Shown: positions 53,671 to 63,376 of the stretch, one piece after another
Layout of the letters: each line of letters opens with the position of its first letter
How positions within the stretch are numbered: the stretch's first letter is position 1
Assembly: GCA_021531615.1 (NCBI GenBank)
Contig: JADYUE010000003.1
Span: 31,047-95,046, forward strand
Direction of reading: 5' to 3'
DNA: 64,000 bases
DNA from: Fusobacterium varium
GTDB lineage: Bacteria; Fusobacteriota; Fusobacteriia; Fusobacteriales; Fusobacteriaceae
Notes under the pieces: model-generated
What the model saw: only the letters and a program-made list of their open reading frames with translations
Told to the model about the DNA's origin: nothing
Database searches by the model: none
Made by a program: the position numbers and the translations under genes

Positions 53671-54384
53671 ATGAATATTTATTATATTTATCATAGTTGT
53701 TTTGTAGTTGAAGATGAAAAAAATATATTAATTTTTGATTATTATAAAACTCCAAGAAAATTAGAGTCTAAAATAGAGATTTTAGATTTTATTAAAAGAA
53801 AAGATAAAAAAGTATCTGTTTTTTCTTCACATATACACCATGATCATTTTAATCCTGAAATATTAAAATGGCATGAAATTAATGGAAATATCAAGTATAT
53901 TTTTAGTTCAGATATAAAAGTTAAACCAAATGATTTAGATATAATATTTTTAGAAGAAAATCAAGAGAGAAAAACTTCAGATCTGACTATAAAAACTTAT
54001 GGTTCAACAGATGAAGGAGTATCTTTTTGGGTAGAGGTAGGAGAAAAGGTAGTATTCCATGCTGGGGATCTGAATTGGTGGGCATGGTCAGATGATACTT
54101 TAGAAGAAGAAAAGTATATGAAAGAGAAGTTTCAAGGGATAATAGAGAAGATAAAAGAAAATGATAAGAAAATAGATATTGCATTTTTTCCAGTAGACCC
54201 TAGATTGGAAGAGAATATGTTTAAAGGTGGGGAATATTTTATTGAGAAGCTAGAGCCTAAATATTTTGTTCCTATGCACTTTGATAATGGTTATAAAGAG
54301 ATAGAGGAGTTTAGAAAACAGTTTTCTAATTCAAAAACAGAGGTATTAAAAATAAAAGATATTTTAGAAAAAATTGAATACTAA
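53671..54384 (+). CDS. Metallo-beta-lactamase-fold hydrolase
   Basis: A 237-residue protein with the MBL metal site 'SSHIHHDHFNP' (HxHxDH at about residues 53-58), a further His/Asp in 'VVFHAGDLNWW' and His in 'YFVPMHFDN'. It resembles UlaG-like or YycJ-unrelated small MBL hydrolases, with no extra domains or signal peptide. The next gene is a SNF2 helicase, but a separate promoter at 54411 argues they are not one transcript. The substrate is unknown. Confidence 0.85.
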   Translation: MNIYYIYHSCFVVEDEKNILIFDYYKTPRKLESKIEILDFIKRKDKKVSVFSSHIHHDHFNPEILKWHEINGNIKYIFSSDIKVKPNDLDIIFLEENQERKTSDLTIKTYGSTDEGVSFWVEVGEKVVFHAGDLNWWAWSDDTLEEEKYMKEKFQGIIEKIKENDKKIDIAFFPVDPRLEENMFKGGEYFIEKLEPKYFVPMHFDNGYKEIEEFRKQFSNSKTEVLKIKDILEKIEY

Positions 54385-54410
54385 AATAGAATAAAATAAA
54401 TTATATAACA

Positions 54411-54439
54411 TTGATAAAAAGCAGAGTTTTTGTTATAAT
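54411..54439 (+). promoter_or_regulatory. Promoter of the SNF2 gene pair
   Basis: TTGATA (54411-54416), 17-nt spacer, TATAAT (54434-54439), 37 bp before the start. Confidence 0.75.
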
Positions 54440-54476
54440 ATACATTAAATGATAAAAAATATAGTAAGGAATGATT

Positions 54477-57230
54477 ATGAACTGGGAAAAGAAAGAATAC
54501 AGAATAGAAGATATTTATATAATGTTAAAAACAGATGAAAAGGGAAAATATATAGTTCCTGTTTTGAGTAAAGATGAGATATTAGAATCTTTAGATTTTA
54601 TAGATATAGATGATGAAAAATATAATAAGATGAAAGCTGTACTTTCTTATATTAAGGGGATAAAGGAGGACAGCTTCTTTATTGATTGGGAAAAGGAGTA
54701 TCAAGAAGCTTACCTCAGCGAACATTCAAATCTGATTCCCTACCTAATAGACAATGAAAAATTTGTTGATGAGAATATGAACACTATAAAGTGGGAGAAA
54801 GAGAATAATGTTTTAACTCTTATTATTAAAGAAAAAGAGGGAGATACAAATTTATTGTGTACAGAGCTTCTTTTAAATGAGAGTTATAATGACTTTGAAA
54901 TAGTTACTGAAGAGGTGTTAGAGAGAGAAGGTGTATTCTATCTTCTACCTTTTGAAGAGAATAACCTTCACACTCTTAAAGAGCTTATAGGAACAATAAG
55001 TAAAAAAGAGTTGGAAAACTTTATAACAATGACAGTAAAATATTTTAAAAATATTGAGATAGAGTATTTAGATTATAAAATTGTAGAGGGAGAGAAGAAT
55101 ACTCCTGTTCCTCAAGTTATTATAGAAAAAATTTCTCAAGACAATAGCTTATATCTGCAAATAAATGTTGTTATTTCAACAATGGATTATGAGTTTTTAA
55201 AGAAAAATGAGATCACGAAAACAGCAATAGTAAATAATCTTGAGAAGAAAATATCAATAAGTGAGATTGATTTAAGAAAATTGCCAGAAGCTGTGGAAGA
55301 GATTGTAAAAATTTTAGCAAAGCTTCAAAAAAATATAAAGATGAAGTCAGGTTTCTATTTAGATGATGATAACTTAATAATTTTACAAGAGAAATTAGCT
55401 AAGGAATTTATAACTAAAGAACTACTTCAACTTGCTTCAAAGTATAAGGTTGTTGGAACTGATAAGTTGAGAAAATATAATATAAAAGCTGTAAAACCAA
55501 AGGTTATTGGAAACTTTAGCCACTCAATAGATTTCTTAGAGGGAGAGGTAGAACTTGAGATAGAGGGAGAAAAATTCTCTATTTTAGATGTGTTATCATC
55601 ATATAAAAAAGATTCATATATAGTTTTAAGTGATGGAACAAGTGCTCTTATCAATAGAAAATATATTGAGAAATTAGAGAGATTATTTAAAGATAGCGAC
55701 GATAAGAAAAAAGTTAAACTTTCATTCTTTGATCTTCCAGTAATAGAAGAGCTTATTGAGGATAAGATATTTACTCAAGAGATGAATAAAAGTAGAAGTT
55801 TCTTTAAGGGAATTAATAGTGTAAAAGATTATGGTATTGATCCACCTAAGGTAAAGGCAAAACTAAGGGAATACCAAGAGTATGGATATAAATGGTTAGC
55901 ATACTTAATGGATAATAATTTAGGTGGTTGTCTAGCTGATGATATGGGACTTGGAAAAACTTTACAAGCTATAGCAGTGCTAACAAGATTACATGAGGTT
56001 AAAGGAAAGAAAAGTTTAGTAATAATGCCAAAAAGTTTGATATATAACTGGGAAGGGGAAATAAAAAAATTCAGTCCTAAGTTAAAAGTTGGTATATATT
56101 ATGGAAACTTTAGAAATACAGATATAATCAAGAAAAATAGTGTAATACTTACAACTTATGGAACAATAAGAAACGATATAGAAGTATTGAGAGATATGCA
56201 ATTTGATACAATAATTCTTGATGAGTCACAAAATATTAAGAATATAAATGCACAAACAACAAAGGCTATAATGCTTCTTAATTCAAAAAATAGAATAGCT
56301 TTAAGTGGAACTCCAATTGAAAATAATTTAGGAGAACTATACTCACTATTTAGATTTTTAAATCCAGCTATGTTTGGGACAGCAGAGGAGTTTAATACTT
56401 ACTATGCTGTACCTATTCAAAAGGAAAATGATCCTGAAGCAATAGAGGAGTTAAAGAAAAAAATATATCCATTTATTTTGAGAAGAGTTAAGAAAGAGGT
56501 TTTAAAAGATCTACCTGATAAGATAGAAAAAACTATGTTTATAGAGATGAATCCAGAGCAGAAAAAACTTTATGAAGAGAGAAGAAGTTACTATTATAAG
56601 ATGGTTAATAGTCAAATCAAAGAAAATGGGATTGGAAAGACACAATTCTTTATTTTACAAGCTTTAAATGAGTTAAGACAGATAACAAGCTGTCCAGAAT
56701 CAAAGAGTAATGGAGTTATGTCTAGTAAACGTGAAGTACTTGTAAACAATATTCTTGAAGCAGTAGAAAATGGACATAAGGTATTAGTGTTTACTAACTA
56801 TATCAACTCTATTGAAAATATCTGTGAAGATCTAGAAAAGAATAAAATAAATTATCTATCAATGACAGGAAGCACAAAGGATAGACAATCATTAGTTGAT
56901 AAATTCCAAAAGGATAATAAATATAAAGTATTTATAATGACATTAAAAACAGGAGGGGTAGGACTTAATCTTACAGCTGCTGACACGATATTTATATATG
57001 ATCCTTGGTGGAATAAAACAGTAGAAAATCAAGCTATAGATAGAGCTTATAGACTTGGACAAGATAGAACAGTATTTTCTTATAAGTTAATTTTAAAAGA
57101 TACAATAGAGGAGAAGATACTTCAACTTCAAGATACAAAAAGTAAATTGCTAGATAGTCTTATTTCAGAAGATAGTGCCTCAGTAAAGACACTTACAGAA
57201 AAAGACATTGAATTTATACTTGGAGAATAA
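54477..57230 (+). CDS. SNF2-family DEAD/DEAH-box helicase-like ATPase
   Basis: A protein of about 917 residues. The first ~460 residues form an unassigned N-terminal region without a SWIM zinc finger. The SNF2 motor then shows Walker A in 'LADDMGLGKTLQAIAVL', the DESQ form of motif II in 'IILDESQNIKN', 'LSGTPIENNL', and in the second RecA lobe 'LKTGGVGLNLTAAD' and 'QAIDRAYRLGQ'. SNF2 ATPases translocate on double-stranded DNA and remodel bound proteins. I chose ATG 54477, since AAGGA at 54466-54470 directly abuts the earlier ATG at 54471. A 588-residue unknown gene follows after 17 bp. Confidence 0.88.
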   Translation: MNWEKKEYRIEDIYIMLKTDEKGKYIVPVLSKDEILESLDFIDIDDEKYNKMKAVLSYIKGIKEDSFFIDWEKEYQEAYLSEHSNLIPYLIDNEKFVDENMNTIKWEKENNVLTLIIKEKEGDTNLLCTELLLNESYNDFEIVTEEVLEREGVFYLLPFEENNLHTLKELIGTISKKELENFITMTVKYFKNIEIEYLDYKIVEGEKNTPVPQVIIEKISQDNSLYLQINVVISTMDYEFLKKNEITKTAIVNNLEKKISISEIDLRKLPEAVEEIVKILAKLQKNIKMKSGFYLDDDNLIILQEKLAKEFITKELLQLASKYKVVGTDKLRKYNIKAVKPKVIGNFSHSIDFLEGEVELEIEGEKFSILDVLSSYKKDSYIVLSDGTSALINRKYIEKLERLFKDSDDKKKVKLSFFDLPVIEELIEDKIFTQEMNKSRSFFKGINSVKDYGIDPPKVKAKLREYQEYGYKWLAYLMDNNLGGCLADDMGLGKTLQAIAVLTRLHEVKGKKSLVIMPKSLIYNWEGEIKKFSPKLKVGIYYGNFRNTDIIKKNSVILTTYGTIRNDIEVLRDMQFDTIILDESQNIKNINAQTTKAIMLLNSKNRIALSGTPIENNLGELYSLFRFLNPAMFGTAEEFNTYYAVPIQKENDPEAIEELKKKIYPFILRRVKKEVLKDLPDKIEKTMFIEMNPEQKKLYEERRSYYYKMVNSQIKENGIGKTQFFILQALNELRQITSCPESKSNGVMSSKREVLVNNILEAVENGHKVLVFTNYINSIENICEDLEKNKINYLSMTGSTKDRQSLVDKFQKDNKYKVFIMTLKTGGVGLNLTAADTIFIYDPWWNKTVENQAIDRAYRLGQDRTVFSYKLILKDTIEEKILQLQDTKSKLLDSLISEDSASVKTLTEKDIEFILGE

Positions 57231-57247
57231 TTGACAGGGAGAGGAAA

Positions 57248-59014
57248 ATGGGAATAAGTAAAGATAGATTTAGGGAGGCATTAAACGAATTTTACTCAAA
57301 AGAAGTTTTATTTAAATTATACAATAAGTATTTTTTAGATTGGATTGCTGAAGGGTATATAGGGAGTAATTTAGGACTTTTTGAAATATCTCTTATTTGT
57401 GAAAATAGTAATAAACAGACTTTTATTGATCTATTAGAGCAAGTTTATTTAAAGAAAGAGGTATTCTGTACAGCTTTTTCAACATTAGATGAAAATGTAA
57501 AAGAGATATTTAAAGATATTGTATGGAATGGAAAAGTTTTTATCTCTCCAAAAGATAGAGAAAAATATTTTAAAATGGAAAGTAACTATGATCTAAATAA
57601 GGATTTAAAAGATGAGTATCTATTTTTTAAAGTAGAGAAAGATAATAAAAAGGGAGAGTATTTTTATTTAGATTATGATCTAATTAGAGTAATAAGACAG
57701 TTTATGCCTAAACCAGTTGAATATAATCTAATTCCTTTAGATAAAATTGAAGAGTGTTTAGTTAATAATAATGAAAAAGAGTTAATTGAAAATTTAAGTA
57801 TATACTATGATTTTTATAAACAAGGTGGAGTAGTACTTTCTAATAGTGGAAAAATTTTAAAAGAATCAAAAGTTAATATGAAAAAATATTGCAATATAAA
57901 TGAGTTCTATGAAAATTCTAAAGATTTAGATTTCTTAAAGACAGAAACTATTGCACTATTTTTCTTCCTATTAAAAGAGCAATATTTAAAAGATGAGTAT
58001 TTTAGAGTTTCTAATATCAAGGGAATAGTTCAAGATTTCTTAAATGGAGAATCTATTCAAGAGGAAAATTATCACTATACTTCTCTTTATCTTAATTATT
58101 TAAAAGGTGTTAAAAATATATGGAAATCTAAAGAGGAGATAAAAAGAGGACTTTTAACAATTAAAAAAATTCTTAATGAAATTCCTATGGATAAAATTGT
58201 AAGTGTGGATAATATAGTGAAAACTATTTTATATAGAGATGAATTCATTGAGATTATAGATGTTAAAGATGCTTATGACTATATCTATATAAATGAGGCT
58301 AACTATGAGAGAACAAAGATTTTAAATTATGACAGATATCTTCTTTATGTAGTTGTTCCATTTATAAAGTCTGTTTTATTTATACTAGGAGTATTGGGAG
58401 TACTAGAATTATACTATGATTTACCATCTATAAATAATCGTCTATACTTAAAAAATGGATATTTAAGTAAGTATGATGGGATTAAATATATAAAAGTTAC
58501 AGAGTTAGGAAAATATTGTTTAGATAAAATAGAAAAATATGATTTCTCTCACATTAAAGAGGAGGGAGAGATTTTATTAGATGAGGATAGATTAATAGCT
58601 ACTGTTATTGGAGATCTACCTATAAAAACTATGTTCTTAGAGAGAGTAGCTCAAAAAATAGCACCTAATAAGTATAAGTTTACAAGAGAAAGTTTTTTAC
58701 GTGGAATAAAAGGTTGTGATGAGTTACAAGAGAGAATAGATGAGTTTAAAAATAAAATTTCATCTGAATTAAATAGTTATTGGACATCGTTCTTTGAAGA
58801 TATGCTAGAGAAAAGTAGTGCAATTAAGGCAGATCGTGAATATGTAGTTTTAAAATTAAAAAATGATAGAGAGTTAATTTCTACAATAACAAAGGATACT
58901 AGATTTAGAAGTTTAATGTTAAAAGGTGAAGATTATCATATTTTAGTAAAAAGTGAAAATGTAAGTCAAGTTGTGGATCTTTTTAAAGAATATGGTTACT
59001 ATGTAAACTTTTAA
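57248..59014 (+). CDS. Large protein of unknown function, partner of the SNF2 ATPase
   Basis: A 588-residue soluble protein not recognised with confidence. It is rich in Lys, Glu, Tyr and Leu and looks mostly helical. Stretches such as 'YLLYVVVPFIKSVLFILGVLGVLELYYD' plus 'YIKVTELGKYCLDKIEKY' suggest a winged-helix-like module near residues 370-440. The C-terminal ~60 residues ('EYVVLKLKNDRELISTI', 'EDYHILVKSENVSQVVDLF') vaguely recall the helicase-associated domain found with XPB-like proteins; this is weak. It follows the SNF2 gene by 17 bp with no promoter or terminator between, so the two should be co-expressed. Confidence 0.7.
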   Translation: MGISKDRFREALNEFYSKEVLFKLYNKYFLDWIAEGYIGSNLGLFEISLICENSNKQTFIDLLEQVYLKKEVFCTAFSTLDENVKEIFKDIVWNGKVFISPKDREKYFKMESNYDLNKDLKDEYLFFKVEKDNKKGEYFYLDYDLIRVIRQFMPKPVEYNLIPLDKIEECLVNNNEKELIENLSIYYDFYKQGGVVLSNSGKILKESKVNMKKYCNINEFYENSKDLDFLKTETIALFFFLLKEQYLKDEYFRVSNIKGIVQDFLNGESIQEENYHYTSLYLNYLKGVKNIWKSKEEIKRGLLTIKKILNEIPMDKIVSVDNIVKTILYRDEFIEIIDVKDAYDYIYINEANYERTKILNYDRYLLYVVVPFIKSVLFILGVLGVLELYYDLPSINNRLYLKNGYLSKYDGIKYIKVTELGKYCLDKIEKYDFSHIKEEGEILLDEDRLIATVIGDLPIKTMFLERVAQKIAPNKYKFTRESFLRGIKGCDELQERIDEFKNKISSELNSYWTSFFEDMLEKSSAIKADREYVVLKLKNDRELISTITKDTRFRSLMLKGEDYHILVKSENVSQVVDLFKEYGYYVNF

Positions 59015-59070
59015 AACATCAAAACATTTAAATTATTAATAATATATTTAAAATAATATATTTATTATAT

Positions 59071-59099
59071 TTTACTTTTATAGTTTTGTAAAGTATAAT
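59071..59099 (+). promoter_or_regulatory. Promoter of the lysine-riboswitch transcript
   Basis: TTTACT (59071-59076), 17-nt spacer, TATAAT (59094-59099), about 22 bp before the aptamer. Confidence 0.6.
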
Positions 59100-59120
59100 C
59101 AAACTTAAAAAATAAAGAAT

Positions 59121-59279
59121 GATAGAGGTGCAGAAAACATTAGTAAAGATAGGGAGCTAGCAAGCAGTGATCTATTTTGAAAGGGAATTTTGCCGAAATA
59201 AAAAGAGTGCTAAATCTTTTTATTGGTAGTATGGAGAATATCTATGCTACTGTCATTGAATTTTCAATGGAGAGCTATC
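59121..59279 (+). promoter_or_regulatory. Lysine riboswitch aptamer (L box)
   Basis: Conserved L-box blocks appear in order: GATAGAGGTGC at the 5' end, TTAGTAA, AGGGA, TGCCGAAATA, ATTGGTAGTATGG, CTACTGTCAT and TGGAGAGCTATC at the 3' end. P1 forms between GATAG (59121-59125) and CTATC (59275-59279). The spacing fits the five-helix lysine aptamer. It fills most of the 464-bp gap before the YfcC-family transporter. Confidence 0.92.
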
Positions 59280-59319
59280 TGTGAATTTGAAACTATAAAA
59301 TTACTTTATATTTGAATGA

Positions 59320-59354
59320 AAATCACAGTTTGTAAACCAGACTGTGATTTTTTT
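59320..59354 (+). terminator. Lysine riboswitch terminator
   Basis: AAATCACAGT pairs with ACTGTGATTT, then T run. TCACAG in its 5' arm (59323-59328) can also pair with CTGTGA at 59279-59284, next to P1, as an antiterminator. Lysine should stabilise P1 and so switch the transporter off. Confidence 0.82.
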
Positions 59355-59478
59355 ATTACATAAAAAATCTAGTAAAAATATAGGCTGAATGAAGAAAATG
59401 AAGTATTTTTTTACAAAAAGTTGATTTTTTTGCAAACATAAAGTATAATAATAGTATTAAAATGTATGGAGGGAAAAA

Positions 59479-60981
59479 ATGAAGAAAAAATTTAACATGT
59501 CAGATACCTATGTTATAATATTCATAGTAATAATACTAGCTGCAATATTAACACATACAGTACCTGTAGGAAAATTCCAAATGGAAAAAGTAACTTACAT
59601 TACTGAAACTGGAGCAGAAAAGACAAGATCAGTTCCTGTAGCTGGAAGCTTTGCTTATGAATTAGATGAACAAGGAGAGCCTCTAGTTAAAGGAATTAAA
59701 TTCTTTGAACCTGGTGGAGAAGTTGGAGTAGCTAACTACGTTTTTGAAGGAATTGTAAGTGGAGACAAATGGGGAACTGCAGTAGGGGTAATTGCATTTA
59801 TCCTTATTACAGGGGGATCATTTGGTATTATTTTAAAAACTAAGGCGGTTGAATCTGGATTATATGCTTTGATTAAAAAGACTAAGGGATCAGAATGGCT
59901 CTTACTTCCAATAGTATTCTTTGTATTCTCTTTAGGAGGAGCAGTATTTGGAATGGGAGAAGAGGCGATACCATTTGCAATGGTATTGATACCAATAGTA
60001 ATTGGAATGGGATATGACGGAATTACAGGAATTTTAATTACTTATGTTTCAACTCAAATAGGATTTGGAACATCTTGGATGAACCCTTTCAGTGTTGCCA
60101 TAGCTCAAGGGGTAGCAGGAATACCAGTATTATCAGCAGCAGGATTTAGAATAGCAATGTGGTCATTCTTTACAGCGTTTGGAATCTTATACACATTAAG
60201 ATATGCTAAAAAAGTAAAAGCAGATCCTACAAGTTCTATTTCTTATGAAGCAGACAGATATTACAGAGAAGAATTTAAATCTGATGACCAAGATAAAATG
60301 GAATTCAAATTTGGACATACATTAGTACTTTTAATAGTTTTATTAGGAATGGCTTGGATTATTTATGGAGTAGTTAAATTTGGTTACTATCTACCAGAAA
60401 TAGCAACTCAATTTGTTATAATGGGAGTTGCAGCAGGAATTGTTGGAGTAGTGTTTAAATTAAATAATATGACAGTAAATGATATTGCAACATCATTCAG
60501 AAAAGGAGCTGAAGATCTAATTGGAGCAGCTCTTGTAGTTGGAATGGCTAAAGGTATTGTATTAGTATTAGGAGGAGCAGATGCTGATACTCCAAGTGTA
60601 CTTAATACAGTTCTTAACTGGGTTGCAAATGGATTAAGTGGAATGCCAGCAGCAATGTGTGCATGGGTAATGTATATATTCCAATCTGTATTCAACTTCT
60701 TTGTTGTATCAGGATCTGGACAAGCTGCATTAACAATGCCTATCATGGCTCCATTATCAGATCTAGTAGGAGTAACTAGACAAGTAGCTGTAATAGCTTT
60801 CCAATTAGGAGATGGATTTACAAACCTTATCGTTCCTACATCAGGAATTCTTATGGCTATACTAGGTATTGCTAGACTTGAATGGGGAATTTGGGCAAAA
60901 TTCCAAATTAAATTCCAAGGATGGTTATTCCTATTTGGATCACTATTCGTTATAGCTGGGGTTTTAATGAAACTTCAATAA
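59479..60981 (+). CDS. YfcC-family transporter, probable lysine permease
   Basis: A 500-residue membrane protein with about eleven to thirteen hydrophobic segments. The start 'FNMSDTYVIIFIVIILAAILTHTVPVG' and later 'GMGEEAIPFAMVLIPIVIGMGYD', 'GFGTSWMNPFSVAIAQG' and 'GSGQAALTMPIMAPLSDL' are typical of the YfcC/ArcD-like basic amino acid transporter group. A lysine riboswitch with a terminator lies directly upstream, which makes lysine the likely cargo (inference from regulation). It is followed by its own terminator. AGGGA precedes the start. Confidence 0.88.
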   Translation: MKKKFNMSDTYVIIFIVIILAAILTHTVPVGKFQMEKVTYITETGAEKTRSVPVAGSFAYELDEQGEPLVKGIKFFEPGGEVGVANYVFEGIVSGDKWGTAVGVIAFILITGGSFGIILKTKAVESGLYALIKKTKGSEWLLLPIVFFVFSLGGAVFGMGEEAIPFAMVLIPIVIGMGYDGITGILITYVSTQIGFGTSWMNPFSVAIAQGVAGIPVLSAAGFRIAMWSFFTAFGILYTLRYAKKVKADPTSSISYEADRYYREEFKSDDQDKMEFKFGHTLVLLIVLLGMAWIIYGVVKFGYYLPEIATQFVIMGVAAGIVGVVFKLNNMTVNDIATSFRKGAEDLIGAALVVGMAKGIVLVLGGADADTPSVLNTVLNWVANGLSGMPAAMCAWVMYIFQSVFNFFVVSGSGQAALTMPIMAPLSDLVGVTRQVAVIAFQLGDGFTNLIVPTSGILMAILGIARLEWGIWAKFQIKFQGWLFLFGSLFVIAGVLMKLQ

Positions 60982-61002
60982 TTAAGTAATTAAAAGTTAT
61001 TT

Positions 61003-61042
61003 AAAGAGCAGAAAAGATTGTATCTGAGTATGCTCTTTTTTT
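61003..61042 (+). terminator. Terminator after the YfcC-family gene
   Basis: AAAGAGCA pairs with TGCTCTTT across a 20-nt loop, then T run. Confidence 0.7.
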
Positions 61043-61121
61043 ATTTGCATAAATATATTTTTCTTGAATTTATTTGTAATTTAAGATAAACTTATTTTGA
61101 AATTTAGAAAAGAGGTTAAAA

Positions 61122-62177
61122 ATGAATTTAGGAAAAATACTAGAAGATATATTGAATAATAATAATATAATAGGAACAATTTCATCAGTGCTGATAATAA
61201 TATTAATAGGATTTATTTTTACTAAAAAGAAAATACTATCTGAAGTAACAGCAGAAAATTTAAGCAAGATTATTCTATTTTTAGCAATACCAGCTCTTTC
61301 ATACAATGCTTTTATGCAAGATATGGATAGTGAAAAATTAAATCAAAGTATGAGTTTATTGATTTGGAGCATAGTTATTCATTTAGCTTTGATATTTATA
61401 AGCAGTATTATCTTTAAAAAATATGGTAAAAGTAAAAAAGATGTTTTAAGAATGATAACTATTTTTGGTTCTACAACTGTATTTGGAATACCAGTAATAC
61501 AAGCTGTTTATGGAGATTTAGGAGCTATGTATGCTTCAGTATTCAATCTGCCTTATAGAGCATTATTATACACATATGGTTATATAACTATATCAGAAGT
61601 AAAGTTAAAAAAGGAAAATATAGGAAAGATTATAAGCAATCCTGTTATAGTAGCAACTTTTTTAGGAATGGGAGTTTGGATATTTCAAAAATATCTTCCT
61701 CAAATCTCTATAAATGAAAATGGAATTATAAGAAATTATGGAATTTTACGTATTGATAAAACAGCTTATTGGCTTTTTAAACCTATGCAGTATTTAGCAG
61801 CACTAAATGCTCCCCTTTCATGGTTATCTATTGGAATTACATTGGCAGGGGTGCCATTAGATGAAACATTGAAATCAAAAATTTCATGGAAATATAGCAT
61901 TTTAAAAGTTAGCATAATTCCAATGGTATTAATTTCTATTTTTGTTGGATTAAAATTTATTGTTGGTTATGAGATATCCTATATAGCAGTAGCTACAATT
62001 ATAATAATGATGGCTACTCCAGCAGCAACAGTGATAGCAACCTATGCTATTAATTTTAGAAAGGAACCATTGTTAGTTTCAAGTTGTTCATTAGCATCTT
62101 CTATATTGGCAGTGTTAATGATTCCTGCATTTATTGTGCTTATTGAAATTTTAAGAGAAATTGGAATTTTCATATAA
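61122..62177 (+). CDS. AEC-family (auxin efflux carrier-like) transporter
   Basis: A 351-residue membrane protein with ten hydrophobic segments in the two-halves pattern of the AEC family. Markers are 'GFIFTKKKILSEVTAENLSKIILFLAIPAL' near the N-terminus, 'FGIPVIQAVYGDLGAMYAS' at the first crossover and 'MMATPAATVIATYAINFRKE' at the second. Family members carry malate, malonate or other anions, or amino-acid-derived acids. It stands between two terminators, so it is not part of the lysine-controlled transcript. Its substrate is unknown. Confidence 0.88.
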   Translation: MNLGKILEDILNNNNIIGTISSVLIIILIGFIFTKKKILSEVTAENLSKIILFLAIPALSYNAFMQDMDSEKLNQSMSLLIWSIVIHLALIFISSIIFKKYGKSKKDVLRMITIFGSTTVFGIPVIQAVYGDLGAMYASVFNLPYRALLYTYGYITISEVKLKKENIGKIISNPVIVATFLGMGVWIFQKYLPQISINENGIIRNYGILRIDKTAYWLFKPMQYLAALNAPLSWLSIGITLAGVPLDETLKSKISWKYSILKVSIIPMVLISIFVGLKFIVGYEISYIAVATIIIMMATPAATVIATYAINFRKEPLLVSSCSLASSILAVLMIPAFIVLIEILREIGIFI

Positions 62178-62184
62178 TAAAAAT

Positions 62185-62232
62185 AAAAGGTTATTGTTTA
62201 TATTAATCGACATAAGCAATAACCTTTTTATA
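62185..62232. terminator. Bidirectional terminator between AEC and the secreted protein gene
   Basis: AAAAGGTTATTG pairs with CAATAACCTTTT across a 20-nt loop; T runs on both strands. Confidence 0.82.
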
Positions 62233-62736
62233 TTATTTTTTAATAAAAGTAGCAGAGTTTACATATTCAAGAATTAATTGAGAATCAATCATATTTTTAT
62301 CTTTATCAAGAGTATCAACGCCTTTTAAAAATACAAATGTATAGATATCTGGAACAAATTTCATTGAATTACCTGAAAGAGTGATATCTCCATATTTTTC
62401 ATTAATAGGTTTAGTATCAACATTTTTTCCCATTTTTTTTACAGTATCTAAATAAATTTGTTTAACCTCATCTCTACCAACAACATCTTTATTAAACAAA
62501 ATTTCCACTTTAAAAAGTTGATCATTTACAAAGTAAAAAGAGTATTTAGAGATACCTTCATTTGGTTTAGGAAATGAAAACACTTCAACTGATGGATCTA
62601 TTGATATTTCTTTTTCAAGTTTTGGAAAGATAAGTTCAAGTCTACTTTTGTTATCTCCCCAATTGATATCAGGAAAATCAATAATTCCAAAGGCTAGATT
62701 ATATAAACATAGAAATAAAAAAATTAATTTTTTCAT
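62233..62736 (-). CDS. Small secreted protein of unknown function
   Basis: A 167-residue protein not recognised. The first 17 residues form a classical signal peptide (KK, then a Leu/Phe-rich core, ending 'LAFG'), with no lipobox, so it is probably periplasmic. The mature part ('DFPDINWGDNKSRLEL', 'FYFVNDQLFKVEILFNKD') has a beta-rich look. There is one likely structural repeat at most and no cysteine pair. It is a single gene with AGGAGG before the start. Confidence 0.7.
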   Translation of the reverse strand: MKKLIFLFLCLYNLAFGIIDFPDINWGDNKSRLELIFPKLEKEISIDPSVEVFSFPKPNEGISKYSFYFVNDQLFKVEILFNKDVVGRDEVKQIYLDTVKKMGKNVDTKPINEKYGDITLSGNSMKFVPDIYTFVFLKGVDTLDKDKNMIDSQLILEYVNSATFIKK

Positions 62737-62850
62737 AAGAACCTCCTAAAAATATTATATAAATTATTTTACTATAAAATAGAAAAAATATCACTATATT
62801 TAAGTAAAAATGTGGTATATTAAAAATAAAAGATGAAAGGAAAAAATAAG

Positions 62851-63342
62851 ATGAAAAGAGAAGATTATATTGAATGGGATGAATATTTTATGGGGATAGC
62901 TCTTCTTTCAGCTAAGAGGAGTAAAGATCCGAATACTCAAGTTGGAGCTTGTATAGTTAATACAGATAAAAGAATAGTTGGAGTAGGTTATAATGGGCTA
63001 CCTAAAGGGTGTAGTGATGATGAGTTTCCTTGGGAAAGAGAGGGAGATTTTTTAGATACTAAATATCCTTTTGTATGCCATGCTGAATTAAATGCAATAC
63101 TAAATAGTACCAAATCTTTAAAAGATTGTACTATATATGTAGCACTTTTTCCATGTCATGAGTGTAGTAAGGCTATAATTCAAAGTGGAATAAGAGAGTT
63201 AGTTTACCTATCTGATAAATATTCTGGAACAAAGTCAGATTTAGCTTCTAAAAAGATGTTAGATGCTGCTGGGGTAAAGTATAGAAAGTTAGAATCAAAA
63301 TTAGATAAATTGGTTTTATCTTTTGATTCAAAAGATTATTAA
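62851..63342 (+). CDS. Deoxycytidylate (dCMP) deaminase
   Basis: A protein of about 163 residues of the cytidine/deoxycytidylate deaminase family; it converts dCMP to dUMP for dTTP synthesis. The zinc site is 'CHAELNAIL' (H-A-E) and 'PCHECSKAI' (P-C-x2-C). 'SKDPNTQVGACIV' and 'GYNGLPKG' are characteristic of dCMP deaminases rather than CDA or TadA. I chose ATG 62851, with AAAGG at 62836-62840, over the in-frame ATG 62833. ComEB proteins are the same family, but competence genes are not adjacent. Confidence 0.92.
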   Translation: MKREDYIEWDEYFMGIALLSAKRSKDPNTQVGACIVNTDKRIVGVGYNGLPKGCSDDEFPWEREGDFLDTKYPFVCHAELNAILNSTKSLKDCTIYVALFPCHECSKAIIQSGIRELVYLSDKYSGTKSDLASKKMLDAAGVKYRKLESKLDKLVLSFDSKDY

Positions 63343-63376
63343 AAAAGATAGTCTGTAAATTTACAGACTATCTTTT
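63343..63376. terminator. Bidirectional terminator (perfect palindrome)
   Basis: A 34-nt perfect palindrome centred between 63359 and 63360, ending the deaminase gene and the convergent zinc-ribbon gene. Confidence 0.82.
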
